Shown here piece by piece: positions 34,493 through 43,861 of a DNA stretch of 64,000 bases. The notes under the pieces were generated by a model. It ran no database searches and had not been told where the DNA came from. It saw only the letters and a program-made list of their open reading frames with translations. The position numbers and the translations under genes were made by a program. This stretch comes from Bradyrhizobium erythrophlei (GTDB lineage: Bacteria > Pseudomonadota > Alphaproteobacteria > Rhizobiales > Xanthobacteraceae). Within the stretch, counting starts at the first letter, position 1. Each line of letters starts with the position of its first letter. The DNA is taken from positions 7,987,501-8,051,500 of the forward strand of contig FSRD01000001.1 of NCBI GenBank assembly GCA_900129675.1. Reading direction: 5' to 3'.

Positions 34493-36736
34493 ATGCCTTC
34501 GCAGCGTATTATCCTTGGAATCGGCCTCGCAATCCTCCTCCTCATCGGCGCCGCCTCGATCGGTCTCGACGTCAAGTCGCGGCACGACACTGCTGCGGTC
34601 AGTCATACGCTCGAGGTGCTGACGAAAATCCTGGATTTGCGTTTGCGCGTTCGTGGTGCGGAGAGCGCCGCACGCGGCTTTACGCTCAACGGCGACCCCA
34701 ATCTCTTGAACGAATACAATGAGTCCCGCGACCGGATCACGCCGGCGTTCGCGGAGCTGGCCGAAGCAACCAGGGATCATCCCGCCCAGACGCAACTGCT
34801 CAAGGCCACCGAAGCACTGGTTGCCCAACGGCTTGCCGTCAGCAACGAAGTGCTGCGGCTGCTCGCGGCGGGCGACACCGCGGCATTGGCGGCGCTGCGC
34901 GCCAAGGGAGAAGGCCGTGCGGCAACGGCGGCGATCGGCACCAATTTCGACAGGTTGGCTGCCGAGGAGGACAGGCTGCTTGCGGTGCGGTCCGCGGAAT
35001 CGCAGCTCACCGGGCGCGTGCTGCTGGCGATCGATCTCGCCGGCGTGGCGCTGATCCTGATCCTTGCGACCGCCCTCACCCTGGAAAGCCGCCGCTCGCG
35101 CCGCGAGTTGCAGGATTCGCTAAGTGTGACCAAGGCCGCCAACGAAACCCTCAAAGCGGCCGTTGCCGAGCGGACCGAACACCTGGTCGCCGCCCATGAG
35201 GAGCTGCGCCATTCGGCGGATGTGCTGCAAAACACCTTCAACAGCGTCGCGGAAGCCGTGCTGGTGATCAACGCCAAAGGCGAGGTCCTGCTCGTCAATG
35301 CGGCCGCCCGGCAGATGCTTGGCTACCGGGACGGCATGACGGTCCATCAGCTGCGGCAGCTGAGCGTCGCCTACCGCGCCGATGGCGTGACCAGGCTGCC
35401 GGCGGACGAAATGCCGTCGGCGCAGGTGCTGCGCGGCGAACCGTTCGCGCAGCAGGAGATCGTCATCCGTCCGACCGACGGCCGCGCGGCGCTTCATCTC
35501 GTCGTCAGCGGCCGGCCGCTACGCAGTGCTTCCGGCGCCATCAGCGGCGCGGCGCTGGTCTACCACGACATTTCCGCATCGCGCGAAACCGAGCGCAAGC
35601 TGCAGCAGTCGCAAAAGCTCGACGCCATCGGCAAACTGACCGGCGGCGTCGCGCACGACTTCAACAACATGCTGACCGTCATCACCGGCACCACCGAGAC
35701 GCTGGTCGCCGGCCTTCAGAACTTGCCGACGCTGCAGAAGACCGCCGAACTGATCGACCAGGCGGCGGACCGCTGCTCCAAACTGATCCAGCATCTGCTG
35801 GCCTTCGCCCGCCGCCAGCCGCTGCAACCGCGCAATGTCGATATCAACGGCACCGTTCTCGACATGGCAAAACTGCTGCGCCCGACGCTGGGCGAGCAGA
35901 TCGAAATCAACTCGATCCTCGAGCAGGAAGAGACGACGTCGCACATCGATCCGTCTCAACTGGCCAATTCGGTGCTCAATCTGGCGATCAACGCCCGCGA
36001 TGCGATGCACGATGGCGGCAAGCTCTTGCTGGAGACCCGGAACGTCGTGCTGGACCAGGCCTATGCGGCTGCCAATCCGGAAGTGCTGCCTGGGCCCTAT
36101 GTGATGCTGGCGGTCAGCGACACCGGCAGCGGGATGTCAAAGGCGGTGCAGGAGCGCGTGTTCGAGCCATTCTTCACCACCAAGGAAGTCGGCAAGGGCT
36201 CCGGGCTCGGCATGAGCATGGTCTACGGCTTCGTCAAACAGTCGGGCGGCCACATCAGAATCTATAGCGAGGAAGGCCACGGCACCACGGTCAAGCTGTA
36301 TCTGCCGCCGGCCCGCAGGACGGCCGCGGCCGCTTCTCCCGCCGCCGCGCAGTCGTCGGGCGGCTCCGAGACCATCCTGGTGGTGGAAGACGACACGCTG
36401 GTGCGCGAGTTCGTCGCGGCGCAGTTGCGCACTCTCGGCTACAAGACCGTGACCGCCGCGGACGCCCGCGCGGCCATGGTCATGGTCGAAAACGGCCAGC
36501 CGTTCGACCTGCTGTTTACCGACGTCATCATGCCCGGCGGCATGACCGGCCGCCAGCTGGCCGACGAGACGGCAAAGCGCCGGCCGGGCATTAAGGTGCT
36601 TTATACCTCCGGCTATACCGACAACGCGATCGTGCATCACGGCCGCCTCGACCCCGGCGTGCTGCTGCTGACCAAACCTTATCGCAAATCGCGCTTGGCG
36701 AAGATGGTGCGGTTGGCGCTCGAGGGCGATGCGTAA
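34493..36736 (+). CDS. Hybrid sensor histidine kinase (CHASE3, PAS, HisKA, HATPase, REC)
   Basis: Membrane sensor of 747 residues. Domains in order: a first helix (about residues 4-22); a CHASE3-type periplasmic helical region with the family sequence RLRVRGAESAARGFTLNGDP; a second helix (about 180-202); a coiled coil; a PAS domain (about 245-365); HisKA with the phosphoacceptor His about 387 in GVAHDFNNMLTVITG; a HATPase (VSDTGSGMSKAVQER, then GKGSGLGMSMVYG); and a C-terminal receiver (TILVVEDD, phosphoacceptor Asp about 677 in LFTDVIMPGG). The H-box HDFNNML is of the NtrB/HPK4 type. The internal receiver and the separate receiver upstream suggest a branched phosphorelay. Confidence 0.92.
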   Translation: MPSQRIILGIGLAILLLIGAASIGLDVKSRHDTAAVSHTLEVLTKILDLRLRVRGAESAARGFTLNGDPNLLNEYNESRDRITPAFAELAEATRDHPAQTQLLKATEALVAQRLAVSNEVLRLLAAGDTAALAALRAKGEGRAATAAIGTNFDRLAAEEDRLLAVRSAESQLTGRVLLAIDLAGVALILILATALTLESRRSRRELQDSLSVTKAANETLKAAVAERTEHLVAAHEELRHSADVLQNTFNSVAEAVLVINAKGEVLLVNAAARQMLGYRDGMTVHQLRQLSVAYRADGVTRLPADEMPSAQVLRGEPFAQQEIVIRPTDGRAALHLVVSGRPLRSASGAISGAALVYHDISASRETERKLQQSQKLDAIGKLTGGVAHDFNNMLTVITGTTETLVAGLQNLPTLQKTAELIDQAADRCSKLIQHLLAFARRQPLQPRNVDINGTVLDMAKLLRPTLGEQIEINSILEQEETTSHIDPSQLANSVLNLAINARDAMHDGGKLLLETRNVVLDQAYAAANPEVLPGPYVMLAVSDTGSGMSKAVQERVFEPFFTTKEVGKGSGLGMSMVYGFVKQSGGHIRIYSEEGHGTTVKLYLPPARRTAAAASPAAAQSSGGSETILVVEDDTLVREFVAAQLRTLGYKTVTAADARAAMVMVENGQPFDLLFTDVIMPGGMTGRQLADETAKRRPGIKVLYTSGYTDNAIVHHGRLDPGVLLLTKPYRKSRLAKMVRLALEGDA

Positions 36737-36738
36737 TT

Positions 36739-36796
36739 TTTTGTTTGACGCGTTTTCTTGACGCGAACCGGGATCCACTTCGCTCGAAAACGCTAT
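36739..36796 (-). repeat. Interspersed intergenic repeat, copy 3
   Basis: Reverse complement of the element at 10305 and 23075. It lies between the convergent hybrid kinase and EamA genes, where its inverted-repeat ends (CGCGTTTTC...GAAAACGC) plus a T run at 36737-36743 could serve as a terminator. Confidence 0.75.
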
Positions 36797-36799
36797 GGC

Positions 36800-37696
36800 T
36801 TAGGAGCGCGTCGCCAGCACGACGCCGGCGAGCGTGCACATCAGCGCGATGATCTGGGTCGCCCCGAGCGGCTCGTGCAGCGCGAACGCGGAGGCGACCA
36901 CGCCGATCACGGGCACCGCCATGGTGCCGATCGCCGCCACCGACGCCGGCAGGCGTGCGAGTGCGGCGAACCAGCTGACATAGGCGATGCAGAACTGGAT
37001 CACGATCGAATAGACCAGCAACCACCAGCCGAGCGCTGAGACCTTGTCCAGATGCGTGGTCTCGATCAGCAGGCCAGCAATCGCCACCGGAAAACAGCCG
37101 AGCCCGATCTGCCAGGCGGCGGCCGGGATCGGCGCCAGCTGCAGCGGCAGTTTCTTGGCGAGCACCGTGCCGAGCGCAAAACCGATCGCGCCGGTGAGCG
37201 CCATGATGATCCCCGGCAGCTTGGCGGCACTCGCGGTGAGGCCGTTGCCGCCCATGATGGCGGCGAGGCCCGCAAACGCCGTCAGCAGCGCGAATGTCCG
37301 CAACCAGGTCGGGCGCTCGCCGAGCACCGGCCAGGCCAGCATCGAGGCCCATACCGGCATGGTGTAGGCGATCAGCGCGGCCTCGCTGGCCGGCAGCCAG
37401 AGCAGCGCCAGCCCCATCAGCACCATCCAGCCGGTCACGTTGAGCAGCGCCGCCAGCATCAGGCGCGGCCACAGCCTGCGCGGAACTTGCAGGCTCTGGC
37501 CGCGCGCCAGCGCCAGCGCGGCCAACAGGCTCGCGCCGATCACGCCGGTCAGGCCGCGCAGGGTCAGCGGCGGCAGCTCGCTCAAAAGGTACTTTGTTAC
37601 TGGCCAGTTGAAGCCCCAGCCCACCGAGGTGATGGCGAGGAACATCAGGCCCGCGGGTGCGATGCGCGCCCGCGCCGTCGGTTTTGATTCTGTCAT
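36800..37696 (-). CDS. EamA/DMT family transporter
   Basis: Inner-membrane protein of 298 residues with ten hydrophobic segments in two EamA repeats. The N-terminal repeat includes SVGWGFNWPVTKYLLSELPP and the glycine/alanine-rich helix GVIGASLLAALALA. The second repeat begins near residue 155 (PGIIMALTGAIGFALGTVLA) and ends FALHEPLGATQIIALMCTLA, the usual closing helices. Family members export amino acids or metabolites. The substrate is unknown. Confidence 0.88.
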   Translation of the reverse strand: MTESKPTARARIAPAGLMFLAITSVGWGFNWPVTKYLLSELPPLTLRGLTGVIGASLLAALALARGQSLQVPRRLWPRLMLAALLNVTGWMVLMGLALLWLPASEAALIAYTMPVWASMLAWPVLGERPTWLRTFALLTAFAGLAAIMGGNGLTASAAKLPGIIMALTGAIGFALGTVLAKKLPLQLAPIPAAAWQIGLGCFPVAIAGLLIETTHLDKVSALGWWLLVYSIVIQFCIAYVSWFAALARLPASVAAIGTMAVPVIGVVASAFALHEPLGATQIIALMCTLAGVVLATRS

Positions 37697-37936
37697 GGAG
37701 CCCGGCGATGGGGTGGAATCACTCCCTCACCTTCGCCGTTATCGCGGCCTCCGACCACGGGCTTGCGGACATGCCAGCCCGGACGTCCCCGTAGCCTTAC
37801 GTGAGTCTCGGAAGTGCAATCCCAAACCGCGAATAAATAGTTCGCCTGTGAACAGCGGGTGCTGCATCGCTCCACAGCCTGTGCGTAATTTTTTCCCTTG
37901 GGAATCCCTGAGGACTCACTGATACTTGACGACATC

Positions 37937-37962
37937 ACAGGGGCGCGATGTCCCCTGTTTTC
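37937..37962 (+). terminator. Terminator-like hairpin
   Basis: ACAGGGG and CCCCTGT form a perfect 7-bp stem with an 8-base loop, followed by TTTT. No gene on the plus strand obviously ends here, so it may be a relic or an attenuator upstream of nrdJ. Confidence 0.45.
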
Positions 37963-38148
37963 CCAACCTTTCCACCATATTTAGTATTTGATTCAGGAAC
38001 TCGTACTAGTTCTTGACGGGCGCAACGGAGTTGGCCTAGTTTTCTTCCTGTTCGGCGCGAGTGTGTTTGGGTCCCCGCCGGTCGCTCCCAAAAGGGTTCC
38101 GAAATGACCACTCCGTCGGCCAGCGAGGGCAGCGGGTGAGGCTTTTCT

Positions 38149-38166
38149 GCCCCCAAATTTGGGGGC
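38149..38166. repeat. 18-base perfect palindrome upstream of nrdJ
   Basis: GCCCCCAAATTTGGGGGC is fully self-complementary and is followed by TTTGGGGC. It could be a protein-binding operator or the stem of a hairpin. It does not match the NrdR box that I know from other bacteria. Confidence 0.5.
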
Positions 38167-38252
38167 TTTGGGGCGCTAATAATGGGCCGGAATCGGCTCA
38201 GCTGGAGTGTCGGAGTGACGTGCCCCAGGCGGCGCGTTGGGGCGTTGAATAA

Positions 38253-38291
38253 GGCAACTTCACGCTGGTGCGTAACGGCACCTGCATGAGG
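38253..38291 (+). pseudogene. Ghost of the nrdJ 3' end
   Basis: These 39 bases translate as GNFTLVRNGTCMR. They match the NrdJ C-terminal zinc-binding segment GNFTLVRNGTCMK encoded at about 42100-42138. At the DNA level about 8 positions differ, and nearly all are synonymous third bases, so the stretch retains coding constraint from a former second copy. A stop (TAA) immediately precedes it in frame and the match ends after it. Confidence 0.75.
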
Positions 38292-38437
38292 CGCCAGAGA
38301 AACAGAGGCCGGGTTCACCGGTTGAGCTGCGGATAGAGAGACCAGGGTTGCACGCAAGCCGTGGTCTGGGAGTCCGCTCAAGGAATAACATCCGGCGCCG
38401 CGGCGAGCGGTCCGGTCAAAGAAGACGGGGCACGACC

Positions 38438-41400
38438 ATGCGAATCGAACGACGCAACACCACTCAGGGACAGTCACCCTACGCAGGGATTGATTTCAGA
38501 TTGACGACATCGGAGATCCGCAATCCCGATGGCTCGATCGTGTTCCGTCTCGAAAATGTCGAGGTTCCCCAGTTCTGGTCGCAGGTCGCCTCCGACGTGC
38601 TGGCCCAGAAGTATTTTCGCAAAGCGGGCGTCGCAGCGCGCCTGAAGAAGGTCGAGGAAGAGACCATCCCCTCCTGGCTGTGGCGCTCGGTGCCCGACAC
38701 CGAGGCGCTGGCTTCCCTGCCCGAGAACGAGCGCTATGTCAGCGAGCTCTCGGCAAAACAGGTGTTCGATCGCCTCGCCGGCTGCTGGACCTATTGGGGC
38801 TGGAAGGGCAGCTACTTCTCGAGCGAAGAAGATGCGCAAGCCTTCTACGACGAGCTGCGCTTCATGCTGGCAAAACAGATGGTCGCGCCGAATTCGCCGC
38901 AGTGGTTCAACACCGGCCTGCACTGGGCCTACGGCATCGACGGCCCCGGCCAGGGCCACTATTACGTCGACTGGAAGACCGGCAAGCTGACCAAGTCAAA
39001 ATCCTCCTACGAGCATCCGCAGCCGCACGCCTGCTTCATCCAGGGCGTCGATGACGACCTCGTCAACGAGGGCGGCATCATGGACCTCTGGGTGCGTGAA
39101 GCGCGTCTGTTCAAATACGGCTCCGGCACCGGCTCCAACTTCTCGCGTTTGCGCGGCGAAGGCGAAAAGCTGTCCGGCGGCGGCCGCTCCTCCGGCCTGA
39201 TGAGTTTTCTCAAGATCGGCGACCGCGCCGCGGGCGCGATCAAGTCGGGCGGCACCACGCGCCGCGCCGCCAAGATGGTCGTGGTCGATGCCGACCATCC
39301 CGATATCGAGACCTATATCGACTGGAAGGTGAAGGAGGAGCAGAAGGTCGCAGCGCTGGTCACCGGCTCCAAGCTCAACCAGAAGCATCTGAAGGCCGTG
39401 CTGAAAGCCTGCGTCAATTGCGAAGGCTCGGGCGACGACTGCTTCGATCCCGAAAAGAACCCGGCCCTTCGCCGCGAGATCAAGCTCGCGCGCCGCGCGC
39501 TGGTCACCGACGCCATGATCAAGCGCGTGATCCAGTTCGCTCGCCAGGGCTACAAGGAGATCGACTTCCCGATCTACGACACCGACTGGGATTCGGAAGC
39601 CTATCTCACCGTCTCCGGCCAGAACTCCAACAACTCGGTTTCGCTGAAGGATGACTTCCTCCGCGCGGTCGAAACCGACGGGACCTGGGATCTGATCGGC
39701 CGCACCAACAAGAAGGTGACGAAGACGCTCAGGGCCCGCGACCTCTGGGAAAAGATCGGCCACGCCGCCTGGGCCTCGGCCGATCCCGGCCTGCACTTCA
39801 ACACCACCATGAACGACTGGCACACCTGCAAGGCGTCCGGCGACATCCGCGCCTCCAATCCGTGCTCGGAATACATGTTCCTGGACGACACCGCCTGCAA
39901 TCTGGCGTCCGCCAACCTGATCACCTTCTACTCAACCTCGACCAAGCGCTTCGACGTCGAGTCCTACGAGCATCTCTGCCGGCTCTGGACCGTCGTCCTG
40001 GAAATCTCGGTCATGATGGCGCAGTTCCCGTCGAAGGCGATCGCCGAACTCTCCTACGAGTTCCGCACGCTGGGCCTCGGCTTTGCCAATATCGGCGGCC
40101 TGTTGATGACCATGGGCCTGCCCTACGACTCAAAGGAAGGCCGCGCGCTGTGTGGCGCGCTGACCGCGATCATGACCGGCGTGGCGTACGCGACCTCGGC
40201 CGAGATGGCGAAAGAACTCGGCCCCTTCCCCGGCTACAAGAAGAACGCCCAGCACATGCTGCGCGTGATCCGCAACCATCGCCGCGCCGCCCATGGCGAA
40301 TCCCGCGGCTATGAGGCGCTCGCCGTCTCACCGGTGCCGCTCGATCACGCCTCCTGCCCGCAGGGAGATATCGTCACCCATGCGAAAGCCGCCTGGGACA
40401 AGGCGCTCGAACTCGGCGAGCTCAACGGCTACCGCAATGCGCAGACCACCGTGGTGGCGCCGACCGGCACCATCGGCCTCGTGATGGACTGCGACACGAC
40501 GGGTATCGAACCCGACTTCGCGCTGGTGAAGTTCAAGAAGCTCGCCGGCGGCGGCTACTGGAAGATCATCAACCAGGCCGTCCCGGTGGCGCTGCGCACG
40601 CTCGGCTATCGCGAAAGCGATATCGCCGAGATCGAGGCCTATGCCGTCGGCCACGGCTCGCTCTCCAACGCCCCCGGCATCAACGTCTCCACCCTCAAGG
40701 CAAAAGGCTTCACCGACGAAGCGCTGGCCAAGGTTGAGGCTGCGCTGCCGACCGCGTTCGACATCAAGTTCGCCTTCAACAAATGGACCTTTGGCGAGGA
40801 TTTTCTGCGCGACACCCTCAACATCGCGCCGGAAGCGATCGCAGCCCCCGGCTTCGACCTGCTCGCCGCGGTCGGATTTACAAAACGCGAGATCGAAGCC
40901 GCCAACGTGCACATCTGCGGCGCGATGACGGTGGAAGGCGCGCCGCATTTGAAGGCCGAGCACTATCCGGTGTTCGACTGCGCCAATCCCTGCGGCAAAA
41001 TCGGCAAACGCTATCTCTCGGTCGAGAGCCACATCCGGATGATGGCGGCCTCGCAGCCGTTCATCTCGGGCGCGATCTCGAAAACCATCAACATGCCGAA
41101 CGACGCCACGGTGGAGGATTGCAAATCCGCCTACCTGCTGTCCTGGAAGCTGGCGCTGAAGGCCAACGCGCTCTACCGCGACGGCTCAAAGCTGTCGCAA
41201 CCCCTCAACTCGCAGCTGATCAGCGACGACGACGAGGAAGACGACGCGATCGACACCTTCTACGACAAGCCGCTCGCCGCGCGCACCGCGCAGGTCTCGG
41301 AAAAGATCGTCGAGAAACTGGTCGAGCGCATCGTGGTGATGCGCGAGCGCGAAAAGATGCCGGACCGCCGCAAGGGTTACACCCAGAAGGCGGTCGTCGG

Positions 41401-42175
41401 CGGCCACAAGGTCTACTTGCGCACCGGCGAATATGACGACGGCCGGATCGGCGAGATCTTCATCGACATGCACAAGGAAGGTGCGGCGCTTCGCTCCTTC
41501 ATCAACAACTTTGCGATCGCGGTCTCGCTCGGCCTGCAATACGGCGTGCCGCTGGAAGAATATGTCGACGCCTTCACCTTCACCCGCTTCGAGCCCGCGG
41601 GTCCGGTGCAGGGCAACGACAGCATCAAGTACGCGACCTCGATCCTCGACTATGTGTTCCGCGAGCTTGCGGTCAGCTACATGTCGCGCTTCGACCTCGC
41701 CCATGTCGATCCGACCGAGTCGAGCTTTGACGCGCTCGGCAAGGGCGTCGAGGAAGGCAAGTCGCCCGATCCGTCGCACTCGACGCGGTACGTGTCGAAG
41801 GGCCTGACCCGCTCGCGCACCGACAATCTGGTGGTGATGCGCGTCAGCGACGCCGACGCACGCTCCTCCAGCAACGTCACCGCGATCGCCTCCCACGGCC
41901 CGAGCGCCCGTGTCGCCGACACCCTCGAAGGCGCGGTCGCGCTGAAGCAGGAAACCCAGCACGACCTGTCGCCGACGGAAAAGCTGGAAGCGATGCAGTG
42001 GAGCAAGGCCGGTGCCGCCGCCCAGGCCGCACCGAGCAAGGCCGAGCGCCGGGCCGAGGCGAAAGCCAAAGGCTACGAAGGCGAGATGTGCGGCGAATGC
42101 GGCAATTTTACTCTCGTGCGGAACGGGACCTGCATGAAGTGCGATACTTGTGGAAGCACGACGGGGTGTTCGTGA
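38438..42175 (+). CDS. nrdJ: Vitamin B12-dependent (class II) ribonucleotide reductase
   Basis: Cytosolic enzyme that reduces ribonucleotides using adenosylcobalamin, without need for oxygen. The start at 38438 (MRIERRNTTQGQSPYAGIDF) gives 1245 residues, the length of the long NrdJ type. Visible signatures are PNSPQWFNTGLHW (about residues 152-164), the finger-loop region NPCSEYMFLDDTACNLAS (about 473-490), GLGFANIGGLLMTMGLPYDS, and PTGTIGLVMDCDTTGIEPDF (about 672-691). The C-terminal tail has a four-cysteine zinc motif CGECGNF...CMKCDTCG plus a final GCS, used for re-reduction by thioredoxin. It ends before a hairpin terminator at 42272. Confidence 0.96.
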   Translation: MRIERRNTTQGQSPYAGIDFRLTTSEIRNPDGSIVFRLENVEVPQFWSQVASDVLAQKYFRKAGVAARLKKVEEETIPSWLWRSVPDTEALASLPENERYVSELSAKQVFDRLAGCWTYWGWKGSYFSSEEDAQAFYDELRFMLAKQMVAPNSPQWFNTGLHWAYGIDGPGQGHYYVDWKTGKLTKSKSSYEHPQPHACFIQGVDDDLVNEGGIMDLWVREARLFKYGSGTGSNFSRLRGEGEKLSGGGRSSGLMSFLKIGDRAAGAIKSGGTTRRAAKMVVVDADHPDIETYIDWKVKEEQKVAALVTGSKLNQKHLKAVLKACVNCEGSGDDCFDPEKNPALRREIKLARRALVTDAMIKRVIQFARQGYKEIDFPIYDTDWDSEAYLTVSGQNSNNSVSLKDDFLRAVETDGTWDLIGRTNKKVTKTLRARDLWEKIGHAAWASADPGLHFNTTMNDWHTCKASGDIRASNPCSEYMFLDDTACNLASANLITFYSTSTKRFDVESYEHLCRLWTVVLEISVMMAQFPSKAIAELSYEFRTLGLGFANIGGLLMTMGLPYDSKEGRALCGALTAIMTGVAYATSAEMAKELGPFPGYKKNAQHMLRVIRNHRRAAHGESRGYEALAVSPVPLDHASCPQGDIVTHAKAAWDKALELGELNGYRNAQTTVVAPTGTIGLVMDCDTTGIEPDFALVKFKKLAGGGYWKIINQAVPVALRTLGYRESDIAEIEAYAVGHGSLSNAPGINVSTLKAKGFTDEALAKVEAALPTAFDIKFAFNKWTFGEDFLRDTLNIAPEAIAAPGFDLLAAVGFTKREIEAANVHICGAMTVEGAPHLKAEHYPVFDCANPCGKIGKRYLSVESHIRMMAASQPFISGAISKTINMPNDATVEDCKSAYLLSWKLALKANALYRDGSKLSQPLNSQLISDDDEEDDAIDTFYDKPLAARTAQVSEKIVEKLVERIVVMREREKMPDRRKGYTQKAVVGGHKVYLRTGEYDDGRIGEIFIDMHKEGAALRSFINNFAIAVSLGLQYGVPLEEYVDAFTFTRFEPAGPVQGNDSIKYATSILDYVFRELAVSYMSRFDLAHVDPTESSFDALGKGVEEGKSPDPSHSTRYVSKGLTRSRTDNLVVMRVSDADARSSSNVTAIASHGPSARVADTLEGAVALKQETQHDLSPTEKLEAMQWSKAGAAAQAAPSKAERRAEAKAKGYEGEMCGECGNFTLVRNGTCMKCDTCGSTTGCS

Positions 42176-42271
42176 GCTATCGCTGATGTAACGCACGCCA
42201 CGCACGCACGCACCACAGTTTTCACGAAAGAAAGCCCGCGATTTTCATGAAAATAAGTCCGGGAAAATACA

Positions 42272-42298
42272 AAATCCCGCAGAAATGCGGGGTTTTTG
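42272..42298 (+). terminator. Rho-independent terminator downstream of nrdJ
   Basis: ATCCCGC and GCGGGGT form the stem with an AGAAAT loop, followed by TTTTT. Confidence 0.8.
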
Positions 42299-42691
42299 CC
42301 TCAGTGTGAAGTTCGCCCTAAGCCGCCAAGGGCTCCTGAATAGTCAATCGATCCTCAGCATCAGGGTCAACCCCATGCACGGGGCTCCAGACTAGCCTCG
42401 CGTATTCTCTTGTGGACGGAAACGGTCCTGGTGTCCCCAAAAAGTGGTTCGGCGCGACCATCGGCGTTACACGACGTCGACGTGGCATAGATGGCCCTGA
42501 GACTCTTCAACGGTATGCCTGCACCGGACGCGGACGCTGAAAGAACGACTCGATTTGGCTTTGAGAGCGACTCGATTTCACATCCCGCTGACACGACTGA
42601 CGAATTTCGCCTCTATTTTTTTCGCCCGGTTTTGAGCGCTCGAGAAACCGAGGGGGGAGCTATCGCCAAATTTTGGTGACGGCCGGGCCGG
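42299..42691. other. Region without a supported gene
   Basis: About 390 bases at the border of the accessory region. Short frames on both strands show no family resemblance. GC content falls compared with nrdJ, especially near 42540-42680. Confidence 0.35.
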
Positions 42692-42826
42692 TCAGGCGGC
42701 GGCGGTTATGGGCTGACGGTCAGCGGGTTTAGCGATGACCTCGATCCCGTTGTTGAATGTCACACCGAGAACGAGTTTTGGCAACTGGTTGTGGCCATCG
42801 AGACGACGCCAGCTTTTCTGCGGATC
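42692..42826 (-). pseudogene. IS256-family (mutator type) transposase C-terminal remnant
   Basis: The minus-strand frame ends KSWRRLDGHNQLPKLVLGVT, then FNNGIEV and a short tail. The WRRLDGxNQLPK...GVxFxxGIEV pattern is the C-terminus of IS256-type transposases. Upstream of this the frame no longer resembles the family, so only about 40 residues survive. Confidence 0.6.
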
Positions 42827-42868
42827 GTGTCCCCCGGCGTGGTGTAACTGGCGGCGGGGGACACGATC
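42823..42868. repeat. 14-base inverted repeat
   Basis: GATCGTGTCCCCCG (42823-42836) and its exact complement (42855-42868) are separated by 18 bases. It sits at the edge of the IS256 remnant and may be a pair of element ends left after a deletion. Confidence 0.6.
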
Positions 42869-42869
42869 G

Positions 42870-43399
42870 CGTGAAAATTTGGCATTTGCGGCGCGTCGGC
42901 CGAATTTGGGATTGCTCCATGCTGACCCAGATCTACGAGATCTCCAGCCCGGATGAAGCGCGCGGCGTTTCGGAGATCGGTATCGACCACGTTGGGTTCT
43001 GGTGGGCGACGGCGAGTTTCCGCGCGAACAGCGGCTTCCCCGGGCGGCGGAGATTGCGGCGGCGATAGTAGCGCCTGCGAGATTTTCGGCGCTTTTTCTC
43101 ACGGCGCGTGTAGCCTTGATCATCGAATGGGCGCGGGCGCTCAGGCCGGCCATCATCCACCTTGTCTGCCAGCTATTGACTTCGCAGATGTCCTGTTGTG
43201 CGAATCCCGGGGGCCGCTGTGTATACCGAATGTCGTTTCGGGTTCGATCTGAGTCATTCGTGCCCTATTTGAGTCTGGTCAACGCTTCCGCTCTACCCAG
43301 CCCTGAGGTCCACGATGGCAAATGGTGAGCGGAACGCCCCGAAGATCCGAACACCTGTGTGCCGTTTTGACCGAAATTGAACGTCGGTCCGGTGGACGT
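42870..43399. other. Region of degenerate sequence
   Basis: No intact gene can be supported. Frames on both strands are Arg-rich and uninterrupted for at most about 150 codons, without family resemblance. The lower and uneven GC content and the neighbouring fragments suggest decayed mobile DNA. Confidence 0.35.
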
Positions 43400-43767
43400 C
43401 TACAGCAGGAACGAAAGCGCTGCCTCGCAACGGTCTTCGAGTTTGAGCGCCAGCAGATCGTCGGCGCGCGTCCGGCCGAGGTTGACGGCGGCGATCGGGA
43501 TGCCGCGGCGTGCAGCAGCCTGTGCGAAGCGGAACCCGGAATAGGCCATCAGCGAGGAGGCGACGACAAAGCATGGCGTCCGCGCCTTCCAAATGCGCTT
43601 GGGCGGCGTCGACCTGGTGGCGCGGGACGTTTTCACCGAAGAGCGCGACGTCGGGCTTGAGGACGCCGCCGCAGGATGCGCAAGGCGGTACGGCAAAGCC
43701 CGAGAAATCCAACTGGTCGAGGTCGGCGTCGCCGTCCGGCAACGGCGCGGCGTCGAGTTGGATTGAG
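43400..43767 (-). pseudogene. Sir2-family NAD-dependent deacetylase, C-terminal fragment with frameshift
   Basis: The first part reads PDGDADLDQLDFSGFAVPP, then CASCGGVLKPDVALFGENVP, the second zinc CxxC and the LKPDVxxFGE motif of sirtuins. After DAMLC (near 43570) the family sequence continues in another frame as VVASSLMAYSGFRFAQAAAR, then RGIPIAAVNLGRTRADDLL. This fits a single-base insertion. The N-terminal catalytic half, including the NAD-binding GAGxS motif and the catalytic His, is missing. The gene is therefore doubly inactivated. Confidence 0.8.
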
Positions 43768-43861
43768 CGCTTCCCGCACCGACGATGAAGGACCTAACTG
43801 TTAGAGGAGTGCTTTGGGGTTTATCGAACCGCTTAAACACACATTTTCCAGCGATCCGAGT

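Larger units (their letters stand above)
37697..38437. other. Long intergenic region upstream of nrdJ with hairpins and a gene ghost
   Basis: About 740 bases without an intact gene. It contains a terminator-like hairpin (37937-37962), an inverted repeat GAACT...AGTTC near 37997-38012, an 18-base perfect palindrome (38149-38166), and a 39-base stretch encoding part of the nrdJ C-terminus (38253-38291). I looked for a cobalamin riboswitch because nrdJ encodes a B12 enzyme. I did not find the B12-box or the GCCACTG core. Confidence 0.5.

Noticed and set aside
37950..38437. Cobalamin riboswitch upstream of the B12-dependent nrdJ.
   Set aside because: Expected on functional grounds, but neither the B12-box nor the GCCACTG core was found. 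The hairpins present do not fit the known fold.
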